NCBI GenBank assembly: GCA_964007475.1
Contig: OZ023273.1
Span: forward strand, 130,566,732 to 130,630,731
From: Hybos culiciformis
Taxonomy: Eukaryota > Arthropoda > Insecta > Diptera > Hybotidae
Length of the DNA: 64,000 nt
Direction of reading: 5' to 3'
The notes under the pieces were generated by a model, which worked only from the letters and a program-made list of their open reading frames with translations, was not told the DNA's origin and made no database searches. This document shows, in pieces, positions 41,101 through 54,400 of the stretch. How positions within the stretch are numbered: position 1 is the stretch's first letter; every line of letters starts with the position of its first letter. Made by a program: the position numbers and the translations under genes.

Positions 41101-44100
41101 TATATTTACCAACAATGCACATTTTTGCTTGCATTAATAAACTAAAAGCACAGTATGTTCTCTTAATTAAGTTATTGATATCAAGATTTTAGTGTTTATA
41201 TAAATTATGAGTTATTGAAAAATGAGAAAATTTTGGTAAATATCATAAAATCTGTTTTTTTTTTTATCAGTGAAATAAACTTTTAAATATTTATAACGTA
41301 CTTAATAGAACTGAAAAATGTGAGAAAATCATAAATTCTTAAAAATAATTTTCTTTTCCATATTTCTCACAATTTTGATTGAACTTCTTACCTAGGGCTG
41401 TTTATTGTGAAGTTGAAATATAAATTCGTATGTAAACAAAAATTATTTTTGAATTTTTTCTAATGACACTATTGACAAGAATTTATTCAAACCAAAAACC
41501 TGTTATATTATATAATTTTGATCGTTTTCGATAATAAATACGGATACAGTTATAGAAATTAATTTTAAAATTACATAAATAAAATATATTAAAAAAAAAG
41601 TAATATACACACTGCAAAAGCTATAGTTGGAAAATCAGGTTGAAAATATAGCAGAAAGACTATGCTTGTGCCATTATTATTAAATATATTTGTGTCGAAT
41701 TGTATTGTATTTGAACAGATATATTAAAAAGGAGAAGATCGACCTATTTTTTCTTGCTAAGATAAACACTTTATATTATTAAAATCATTCAATATCTCGG
41801 CATGGCCTGGATGAAATATACAGAACGTATAACTCCTGCAGCTATATTTGTTTTATCAGTGCATAAACATAATTATATTAAATATAATCTCAATAATCCT
41901 AATAAATACAAAAAAAAAAGTTTTTCACAGACATTTTATTTGACAGATGGATCAATTTTATTAATCAGCGCATTTTAACAAAATTGTTTCAAAGTTTTTT
42001 TTGAAGATTTTATTGCTTTTATTTTACATCAAATTCTTTCCACACAATAATCTAATGAATATAATTAATCTTTTACCATATACACAAACTTTAACGTAAT
42101 TTCAACTATAACAATAAAAATTGTAATAAACTATTATCAGAAAAAAAAAAAAAAGAAGAAAATATAATTAAAAAAAAAAAAAAACTGGTAAATAAGAACA
42201 CTGCAATAATAATTTTATTATCTAATTTTTTTTTCTTCGTTAGATATACACTGTGAGCCAACCAAATGCTGATATAAAGATGGCTGTCGATTACTCCATT
42301 CTATGTTTAATGTTCTGTATTTTTTTTTTTCGTTTTATTTATTTATTTTTTTTTTTTCAATGTAATTTAAAAAGAAAAAGTCTTCGCGTTTTTATTGAAT
42401 ATTCCATTGTACATAATTGCTGGCGCGTTCTTTGTAGACACAGAAAAGCAGAATTAAACATTTTATTTTTTACAAAAAAAAAAGTGCCTGCGCTAGTGGA
42501 ATAATTTTTTAAACCAATCCTCTTTGTATGTTTTGTTTTAAGAATGTTATTTTTAACATATCACATAATGTTATTTTTAGCATTATTTTTTATGGTTAAG
42601 CTAAATATTATGTTTTAGATATATATATTTATATATATTTTGTTGTTTCTCTTTTAACTGATTTTCTGCATAAATATTAACTTTAAAAAAGAAAATAATA
42701 TCAAAGAGTCAAAAATGTAAAGATATCCTCAATTGATGCTAGCTATCCAAATGTTTATTTTGTAATATTCTAGCATTATAGGAAACCGCTTTAACTTATT
42801 GTGACTTTAATTTTGTGTACTAGTTTTCTTTTATTCTAAGTTTAAAAAGTGTTTTTGTTACACTTAAATGTAATACATATAATGAAACTAAAAGCTTTCT
42901 GATAAAATATAAATGTTTTTGTACCTTTTAAAAAATTTCTACGATAATTTCGCATTATAATTAAAAAATAAACAATATTTTTAAATAATATAAAATTTTA
43001 ATAAAGTTATTAAAATCTATCTCGATAAAATACTTTCGTGGAAAACTCTAATAAAAAACTTTAATGACACATACCCCAAAAGAAATATTTGTTGAATTTC
43101 CACAAATCTATTTGAATTTTAATTTAATTCACAATAGTTTCTCGAAATGAAAATATTTTTTAAATAATTTATTTTTAAAATAAAAAGCAAGAAATGAAAA
43201 ACGATTTTGATTTAAAAAATAATGAAAGTCGGTTAATTTAATCGTATTTTTTGAATTTCTGCTAATTTTATGATTAAAAAATTATAATAATATAAAATTA
43301 ATTACTAAAAAGAAAATTAAAAATATATTATAAAAAGAAAATTTTTATTTAATCTATTGTTTTTTTTTTTAATCATTTGCGGTGCATGTAAGAATCAAAA
43401 ATTAAAATTTTCTTTTTTTCCGATCCAGTTATACATACAATATAAGTCATTATATTAAAATTGGAAAATCCATTAATAAACACCGCAAGTAAATAAAAGC
43501 TATTTTCCTGAATGTTAAAACAAATAAATTTTTTAATTAATAAATAACAGGCAATAATTGTGTTAGAAAAATTAGAACTTGTTGAACTTATTTTATTTTT
43601 ATGTGCGGAAAAAAAATCAGTTGTTTTTTAACTACAGTGTACCTATATTAATCCTTAAAAGCAGATATTTTGGTTTATATAACTATATAAATAGTGATAT
43701 ACAAACTTATAAAATATCTGAATTTCTGAATAGTTTTATTATTAGACAGACTACAAGGCCATCAACATCACATAAATAAAAATATTTCTTTTCCTTATTT
43801 TTATTATAATAATCAAATCAATAAAATAAAAAACATTTTTATAGCTCAATAATTTTTCTATTCAATTTTGTTGCAAAACTTTTCGACTGTGTACTAATGA
43901 AAAATAAAATATAACTATTAAAATAGTTCTGATATTGGATAGTGAAAATTTCAAATTTGGATCTAAAACTTTGATCTTATTATATCAATTTAACTATAAA
44001 TAAGAGATCATTAAAAGATAAGTATATTTTTCAGCCTTCGTTTATTTTTTTTCGGGTCAATTTCTATTCTAGAGATAAATCTTTTAAAAAGAAAATATAT

Positions 44101-45289
44101 TATTTTGCACAGAAATTGAAACTTTTAGTTGAAAACAAAAAAATAAATAACAAAAAATAAAAATTACTCATTTATTACATAAAATGTAACCACAATGGTA
44201 AAGCCATACCATAATTTTTAATTAAAAAAAAAATTATTACAAAATTTTTATTCACACTTTATGATTCTATGAAAATTTATGCATATGTAGTATAATATAA
44301 TTTTGTCTGACCTTCTCGTAATCATCTAAATATTTTGATTGAATTTCAATTTACTGCTTCAGTAAATTTCTCACCTAAATTTTAATCAAGATCTTGTGGT
44401 TGCGTAAATAAAAAAAAAATTAAATATTGAAATTTTTCGTTTCCTTTTTCATTCATAAATTCTTGGTTTTTTTTATTTCTGTTTTTTTTTTTTTTTTTTT
44501 TGGTTTTTCAATTTCGCGCTAATATAGAAAAGGATAATAAAAAAAAAAGTTATATTATTTACATTATTACTTTTTTTTTTTCTTAAATTTCAAACCATTT
44601 TGTAATTTTATTTAACGTGTGAATTTTTTTTTGCAAAATAAAATTATCAAAAACCAACTTCAAAAAAAAATATATAATTGGAAATTTTTTAAAATTGAGG
44701 TAATTATGAATAATGTATGAATTGGAAATCGATTAGGTTTTTATTTTTTTGTTTGAGTTGTTAAAATTTACACAAACTTAGTTCTGTTTTTTTTTTGTCT
44801 CATTTATTATTTGTATGAAAATTTAAATAAATTCACATAAAGTTTTTTTTTTTTAAATATTATTGTAACATTTACGTTTGTTTTTCGAATACTTAATAAT
44901 ATATCAGTTTGCACAAGTTTAAATTCAATCCGTTGCAAACGCCGTCTTCATCCTTTATTTTGTTAATTCAAAAGAACTAGGAATATTAATAATTTTGATA
45001 TCGTAATAAAATATTTTTTAAATTAATTTCGAACAAAGAACAATAAAAAATGCTAATAATATAATTCGTAATACATATAATTATGATTATCTTTTATATA
45101 GCTTTTATATATAGTATTTATTTTATCCTTTGTTTTCCAAATCAATTTTAAAAGAAGAATTAACTATCAAAAAGGCGTCGTGAGCTTATTTTTAAATATT
45201 AATTTAATTTTAATAAGTACTTGAGTAGAATATAATAAGTACAAACTATAAAATAATTATTAAAAAATTAATTATCAATCAATTTTTCC

Positions 45290-45320
45290 TATATATAATA
45301 TATATATAAATATATAAATA
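45290..45320. repeat. (TA)n-type dinucleotide tract
   Basis: An interrupted TA repeat of about 30 bp, with single extra A bases. Simple low-complexity sequence. Confidence 0.75.
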
Positions 45321-45400
45321 CAAAATTTTCCATTATCTTTTTTGCAAAGATTATTATTTCTCTTCATACAGTTTAATGTTCCAATCTTAATGTTAAAATC

Positions 45401-45424
45401 TCATGTTAAAAATTATTAACATGA
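45401..45424. repeat. Perfect hairpin, 9-bp stem and 6-nt loop
   Basis: TCATGTTAA (45401-45409) pairs with TTAACATGA (45416-45424). A partial copy of the same phrase (AATGTTAAAA) lies just upstream at about 45389. Confidence 0.75.
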
Positions 45425-48400
45425 AATTAAAAAACAACAAAAAAATAATAATAATTTTAAAAGAAAAACAAACATAATAAATATACTCTTGCATGTATGT
45501 TGTACTTCACAAAAAAATGAAAAAATAAATAAACTAAATAAGAGAAAAAAAAAGCAAACCTAACAAATAAATATTTATTTTGTTCATTAATATTATTTAA
45601 ATAACAATTGAATATTTAATGTGACATTTTGATTTATTATAAGAAATTGTGAATTAAAATAATATTATGTGGATTTAAAAAAAAATAAAAAAAAAGAAAA
45701 ACTAAATCAAATATAGATTAAAAATTTGATAAATAAATAAAAAAAAATGTTTATAAAAATTATTATTTTTTATTTATAACTTTTTAAATTGAGTTATGAA
45801 TTTTGAATTAATTTCTGACTTGTTAAAGCAAACCGATCTGCAAAATCATAGTATATAGTGTGCAGATAAAAAATTGTTTAAAATTCATTTGTCAAAGTAT
45901 TATGCAAAAAAAACCATAAATTAAGTATACGGTGTAAAGCTCAAATATTAAGATTGTGGGCATGATCTCTAAGGTTTTAAATGTTACAAACAAATTCATT
46001 AATTTTCTGACAATTTTTTATTTTATTTCGAATTTTTATTGCAAATCTGATGCTACTAACATTAAATATTGTATTGATGTAGCGCAGAGTTTAAACTAAT
46101 GTCTATTAGTGAATACATTTTTTATAATATTTTATCGAGTTTGAATTAGTTTACTTTTTTATTAACATTGTAAATCAATAATGTCAATTGTTTATGTTCT
46201 TTATTTTTTTTTATTTTTTTTTTCAATGTAATATAGTTTGTTAATATTATAAGTTAATTATTATAACTCTCACTAGTTATTGAGAAATAATAAAAATCTA
46301 AATAAAATATGTACTTGAGTCAATTTGTAATTTTAATGTGTTTTAAAATTAAAAACAAAAGTTATTAAATTGAAAATAAAATCAAATAGTAACATATACT
46401 TTAGTAGAATATTATGTTTAGGTATTTTGAACAAATTCTTAATGTACATAAAAAAATATTTGATGATCAGGATTAATGCTCGAATAATTAAAACAAAAAA
46501 AAAATAGAAGAAGAAGAGATTTTTTTTTTCAAATAACTTTAATGAAAAATTGAAATATCATTATTTTATTAGTACCTACCTATTTAAAACAAAATTAAAC
46601 CATAACACAGACAGATTGTATATTATTTGCTTCAAAAACAAACTTACTTAATGTCGAAATATTAAGTCTAGACAGAATTTTTATATTTGAAACTAATTAT
46701 ATGCTTTACAATTTCCAATTTCTTAATAAACATTTTTATTGCTAACTTGTCATCACATTAATGAATGACACACTTATTGTTTAGTTAGAATAAAAATAAT
46801 TTGTTACAAAAGTCAGGTGTTTATATTCATTGAGAATGCGACTTAACATTTGTAACCATTAATTTGGCTTAGAAAGTATAGTTATAAATTTTTTACATTA
46901 AGCTTTGAAATTAAGTTACTAAAATTATTTGAGCTATGAGAATGTGTTGGACGGTTTATTTTCCAGTTAACCAAGTATTGATCTTAAGAAAAAAAGGTAT
47001 CAAAATTCATTAAATTTGTGTCTAAATCGACTTAGTTACATTTTGGATTGGATGAAAACCAGAAACTAGGAGTCTGCAGTAATCAGTGTTTTTCTAAAAT
47101 ATGATTATCATTGGTTTTTGTATCATATTTACAATATCATTAAAAAAATCATGGATTTTTCTTCATTTATTGAAAACAGTTTTATTTATTATAAATATTT
47201 ATTAAATTTTTGCTAAATAAATTATAAATAAAATAATATTTATGTAATTGACCGCAATATTATATGAAACTAATTAAGTTGCATGATTTTTATAGCAACA
47301 TATATGTATAGCAAAAACAAAAAAAAAATGAAATTAATAGGTTTAGATTTAAAAGAATTTTTTTTATATTGTAATTTCATGATTTATATGAATTTAAAAA
47401 AAAATGTCAAAGTAATGTAGCCAAAGTACTTTTCAACAGATACCTATATTGTTAGAATTAAATTTTTAACTTCAGGTACCTTGAAATGGATTCATTATGT
47501 CACCACAAATAATTAAATAAATTTTGATTTTGGAATATATAAAATTTGTGAATTTCTGTTAAATTCTGCAATTCTATGAAATAAAAGTTTTATTTTGTTT
47601 TTTTTTTAATTTTATTATATTAATCAATATTTTTAGAATTTAAACTTAAACTTTTTTATATTTGAAATTCAATACAAAAATCAGAACTATTAGCAAGACC
47701 AATGTAAATAAAAATATTAATGTTATACAATGTTTAATTAGGAACTAATGAGTTAGAATCTTTGAATGTTAATTCTCTGGATGTATAAAATTTACTTTCA
47801 TCCATAGTATAGAAGATTTCAAATTGTGGAGAAAAATTTTTATACATTTGTTTTGATGGACTGAAATTGTTGTTCCTCAAATGAAATAAAAAAATTAAGG
47901 TTCTTGTCTTAAGTCTTTTGTTTTAACATTTATAGATATTTATTTCAATAATTTTTTTTTTGTTGCTAACTTAACTTTTAGATTGAAAAGAGTTTCTGTT
48001 TTTTAAGTGATTTTTTTTTATCTTTAGTCCACAAATATTAATCAGAAATTCCAGCTTTGAAATTATTATCATAAAAATACCAACGATTTAACTGTATAAA
48101 AAATTTAATGCAAAAATATTCACATAATAATAGTAGATATATTCTATTAAATTCTGATTTCTTTTTTACTTTTTTTTTGAATTATAAGATGATGTTAATA
48201 CATAAAAGAAGATATGTGCTGCACATGAGTATTATAATGATGATAAGATACTTTTATCTTTTAATTTAAATTAAAATCTGAACAAAAGTTTTCCCTCCTC
48301 TTTTAGATATTTTAATATTTCTATATTTATGTATAATTTAAAATAATGATAAAATAGAACAAAAAAAAAATAATAAAGAATAGTAGTGCAGCATGAATCA

Positions 48401-51400
48401 GAACATTTTTTTTTGTAATATAGTTTTGTACAGCTTTCAATATTATAAAACTAATTGTCAAAAAAAAAATTGTTTTCACAGAATTTTCAAGTACAATGTA
48501 CAATTTAACGTAGATAAGTTATTAAAACGATTGAAAATTTCAAACTGCTATAAAACTTAGCTAGAGATCATGACATAGAAATCTCCAGTTTATACTTAAA
48601 ATTTTAAAAATCGGAATATAAAAATGAAAACGCTTCAATACTTAAGCTCAGTTCTAAATTTTATATAAGAAATTAATAATCCTTCTAACTTTTTCTTTTC
48701 TTTAATTTTGAAAGACATGCAATAATCTGAAATTTCAATTTCTTATTTTTTTTTTTCGTTGATTCTTACATTTTCATTCTAGGTAAAAATTTCCATGTTT
48801 CTATCTTGTAAATTAAAATAACAACAAAAGGTATGTTTTCAAAGAAATTTTCATTTAAATCGAAAAAAAAAAAAAAAAACTGGAGGAAATTTTATAAAAC
48901 GAATTACTTTATTTTTATATATATGTACAATGTGCATACATAGATATTCTAAAAAGATTTTTAGTTGAAAAAAAGAAATATTAATGATCAAGCTAATTCG
49001 TGGATCTGCCATTTATTTAAATTTATTTTGCTTTCTATCACTATAAGACACTTTCTTGATTGAAAGTGAACACTAAAAGTATAAATATAATCACCAATTA
49101 AGTATTCTTAAATATTCAAAACACACAAGAATTAGTTTTTGAATTAAGAGGAGCTGCACACAGACCACATTCCGTAAATATTTTATTTTTCCTGCATTAA
49201 AGAGTACACTATTTTTCCTAAACTTCAAATAATTATGACTTAATAATCTTAGAGTAAAGCTTAAGTTTCATTGCTAGGTTTAAGCTCTATTAAATTATTA
49301 TAATTAGCAGACGTGAACCAGAAGTCGGAAAAATATATTTTACATTATGTTTTCATTTAAAATTACGCATGTGGAACTAAGAAAATGTGTTTTTTAGTCA
49401 TTATGTAAAAAAAAAAAAAAAATTTTAACTTATACTTTCCATTCACTTGAAGTAAGAAAGAAATTAAAAATGCAGAGTTATATTTGCAAAAACAGGTAAA
49501 TCAAGAAAGGCGTTCTACATAAAGTAGTTGGTTATTCGTCACGTCCTCTCATTCAGATTGCATAGTAATTTTAGAGTTTTTTTTTTTTTTTTTGTATTTT
49601 ATGTTTTGTAATGAAAAAAAAAAAAAAATTATTAAGTTGGAAAATATGCAACAAAAATTTAAAATAATGAGAAAAAAATTAACCAACCAAGAATAATTTT
49701 TTTTTTTGAGAAATTTTTTATTAAAATAACAACTATAAACATGTAATAAAGGAAAAAATAGTAAAAATCGATTCATATTTTTTTTTTGTGTATTATTAAT
49801 GGAGAAAATCCAACTGTTCTTTACTATCAGCTACTATTTTTTGTTTTGTATGTATTTTTTATTTTATCAAAATGATGTTAAAAGGATAAAATTACCGAAT
49901 GAAAATTTATGGAATGTTTTAGAATTTATGCTATTACAATCTTTTTATGATCATTTTGGTTAAAACCTTTAAGATTGCAATTTAGAAGGAAATTCTTAAA
50001 ATAATAAAAAAAAATAATAAACTTGCCACATGGGAAAAAATTGATTAGCTAATAATATTAAGAATGATTTTTTACCACTCTTACTATAGTTCTTAAAATT
50101 GCTACCTGCATTTGTAATAAAGTTAATTATCATTAATTAGAATATATTCAGGGTAAAAGTCAATCAAGATACCAGATTCAAAGATTCATGAAATTGATAC
50201 TATAAACATTAAATTTTATTAAAAATCTGTCAAATTCAAATTGCTCAGCGTTTATATTAGTTATTATGTACCTATATAAAATACAACTAAAAAATGTAAA
50301 TATAGATAAACTTTTATCTTTGTATTTAACTTCGAATGATCCAGTTGTTGGATCATAAAAATTCGAAAATTAATAAGTATTGATAACAGTGTGTTGGAAG
50401 TTGAAATTGAGTGTTACTAATTCTGTAAAATTTTTCGAAAATGTGTAAAACTCTTATGGAAATGTTCAAATTCTACACCAAAACTAAGTTTTCAAATACA
50501 TTTATATCTATGAATATTTAATGTAATGTATTTGAACTCGAGGCTGACAATTCGTCAGCAAATAAATAATTACTTTTTATGCTAGATTCTAAAAAAATTC
50601 TGAAATAAAAAAAATCAAAATAATAATAATAATAACTATTTTTTTGACTTTGATTAAAAATAATTATTATTTTCGTTCTTCCAACCAGCGTTTGTGTTAT
50701 ATACAAGGGTTCTATTAAAATATTTTTTTATTATTATGTTACGTTATTGTTATATAATGTTATTGTTATGATTTTACACTGTAAATTATATTTCATTGTT
50801 TTGCTTTTTTTTTGCAAGGTTTTAAACCAAAATATATGTTTTTAGCGCAAACTCATAAACGCAACTTATTGATGTAAAAGAATTTTTATCCACCCATAGA
50901 GTAACAATATATTGTTTGTTGAACTCATTTTTTTTTTAAAGAAAAGTACAAGATATATCTTTATAATATATATAAAGTAAATTAAAACTTTTTTCTAAAA
51001 TTTTTATTAGCTATTATTATTAACAAAAAAAAAAAAAATTAAATTGTAAATTATAGGTGTGATCAAATTAAAGAATGTACGGGTGTTTTATTTTAATAGT
51101 TTACGAAGAAATCAATTTTTGGTACTCAACTCTATATAGGCGTCTTAGGTTTAGTTTTAAAAGTATTTTTCTTACTAACTATGTGTTACTAACTATTTAA
51201 CTTAATTTTATTTAACTTAATTATAACACAAAATACTATCTCCAAAACTCTTTCAGAAAGCTAATACATATAAAAACAATTTATTTTTAATTGATATTAA
51301 ATTGACGTAATATTATATTGATTAGGAAAAAAAAGAAAATTCTTGTGACAAGGAGGAATTTTATAAAAACAATTTTTCTCCTTTTTGAAATTTTCTTGAA

Positions 51401-54400
51401 CTTATTGATTTGACTCTGACTGTTTTTTAATTTTTTTTTGTATATATAAACACTGAACTAATAATACACTCTTTTTTTTTATCTTTATTAGATACAATTT
51501 AATTTTGTTAAGATTTTTTTTTTGTTATTAAATGAGAAAAAACATTTTTTCTTTTTAACTAAAAAAAAAGGGGTGTGTTGGAAAAGATTATTAATTTAAA
51601 TTTTTTTCCCTGTTGAACTTGTACATAAAAAAAAGTTTTTGTATTAGGTTTAAATATTATTTTTTATTTGAATTTTTTTTTTTTTAAATTAAATTTTAGA
51701 GAAAATGATTTGAAATTAAATCACAAAACTGAAGAGTTTAATAGAAATTAACAAAAAAAAAAAAAAATTAAATTTTTCAACATATTTTATTTTGTAAATT
51801 TAATTGAAGTTCATTGAGGATTAAAATAAATGTTAACTCTATTGTTTGATAATGTGAAGAAAATTGAGAAAATTGTAAAATTTTTCCACTTATAAAATAA
51901 TCTATTTTCAATTAATTATATGTTAAATAATAATTGTATATGATTTTTTTACTTAAAGTGACAAAGTTTCGCTAATACTCATTTTCTTCGGGAATATGTA
52001 CTTCTATGATATCTATGTTATTTGATGTACATAACATGCAAAAAATATTCGATATAATTGTCTAAATTACAAAAAAATTTTGTTTCTTCATATCTGTTAT
52101 TGAATACAGGATTATCAGGGATAATGATTTTTTATAACTATGTTTGAAAACGATATATTTTTTATTTGACTTATTTTTTTTTTTTAAGAAAAAATAGTGT
52201 CCACGATATTGCTTTACTTACAAAATTACGATAAAATCAAATAGCCAGCTTACGCATGTTTGTTTGAATGATTGATGATTTTATTTTATGCTTATTTTTA
52301 AATTTAGTTTTTTTTTCTTCTAAAGTTTATGTCAATAAATCGTTTACAAAAATCTCGATTGTATGCACACATTATAATTTCTCTCTCAACCCATATAATT
52401 TTAATTTTTTTAAAAAAGAAATTGAAAATTATGATTCTAAAATTTCTTATAAGATAATGCATTCTCATTCGTTAAAAAAAAATTTTTTATTTTAAAAAGA
52501 AAATATTGAATAATAATATTATTCTTAAAAAAAAAAAATGTAAATACATTTTTTTTTAATTTTGGCTTATAAATGTGTGAGTTGTTTTGTCATTATTTAT
52601 GAAATAGGCGTACGGACGTAAAGTATCTATTAATTTTCTATTTAAAGCAAAAGAAAAATAAATAGTAAAAAAAAAAATTAAAAAAAAATTATAAAACTCT
52701 GATTAAAATGATATCCCACCTTCCTGTCACGTTTAAAAAAAAAGGGACTCCTAATAAATCGTTTTTCATATAAGATAGTCATGAAGTTATTCTGCAGTTA
52801 CATTAAAATTTTTATTCTTTGTAATCTATGGAATTTAAAATAATAAATATTATTCCATAAATTTTTTTTTTGAGAAATAATTTCATTCTCAGAAAGGTTC
52901 ATTCTTAGAATAGAATTATTAAGATTTTTGAATAATAGTTTCCTAAAAAATTCGAATTTTGTCAACACAAACATTTATAATTTTATTTTTCTGTAAGATC
53001 ATTTTTCGACATCTTATATATGAAATTTTGAACTATTACAAGCTGGCAAATGGTACGAGAAGTAATAATATTTTACAAAGAGTATATTTCCAAAGTAGTT
53101 CTTTTCTTTTTTTTCTCATTTTTAAAGCTACAATCATCAATCATCAATCTCTTCATACATTAGTAGCTTGGTCATCTTTTTTTAATTATTTGTTTTAAGA
53201 GTTCAGGAATTAATTGTAATAATCAGACAAGTCTTTCTTATAATGTATGCTAGCTACTTCTTGGATTTCGGTCAGATAATTGATAGAGACCTACATCATA
53301 TTTCAACAACTCAAACTTCTGTTAAAACAAACAAAAATTTCGTATAATAATTAGATCGTGCTAATACATTATCCATCTATGTAAAAGTTCAAATATTTAG
53401 AATTTTTTACCTATTTTACAAAAAAGTCTAAAAAATTATTTAATATTACAAAATACCACAACTTTTATTCAATATTATTTTGTTGATGTACATACTTAGA
53501 AAGTGAATTAAATATCTCCTTGAGAAAAAAAAAAAACCATTAAAATTATTATAAACTATATTTTGTAAAACAAGTAATTTAATTTGTTTTTCATTAAAAT
53601 GATAATAAATAATAATAAGTATCTTGGAAAGCTTTAGAAATTCTTGGTAATGATATAACAAGATACATTCACAAAAAATTATTCAAGGATTTGTTAATAT
53701 TACTTCGTCGTCAGTGTTTAGCAATGGTCCTTTGTAAATTTCCAAGCGAAAAAAACACATAAACATTATGAGAAATGTGATAAATATAAAATGTGTAGAT
53801 TTAATGAGGCGAACATAAAAGTATAAAATATAAATAAACTTATGTATGGAATTCTTTCACTGTTATGCCGTTTTCTTATTATACTCACATAGGGGTTGAA
53901 ATCTTTGTTCAACAACCGTTTTATACATAATTCAGAAAAGTGGAACCTTAACATATAAAACTTAAAAAAAAACAGACTATGTACAATAAGCTATCATTTT
54001 CTTTCAGTCTGTCCGACCATCTTACACTAAAATGTTGATAATTTGTAAACTATGTATATATATGAATAATTTTCCACCGTTTGAATACGTCAAAATATGA
54101 ATTTATCAAAAAATTCGGCAGTATCGTTTACGTTTTAAATTCACATAACGATTGATATTCTATTTAAAATAATAAATACTTTAAAACAGAAATTAAGCCA
54201 GCACTATAAACCATCTCGAGAGAATACATGATGTTCAAAATTCCAGTAACTATGTAATGTAATTGAGCCTAACACGGAACTCAAAATGATGACGTTAAAA
54301 TTTATATTTTCTGTCCTGAAAAGTCAAATCAATTAATTTATGTGATAGAAATTTTAAATCGATTCAAATAAAAGTTATCAAGATTTTAATATTTTAGTAT

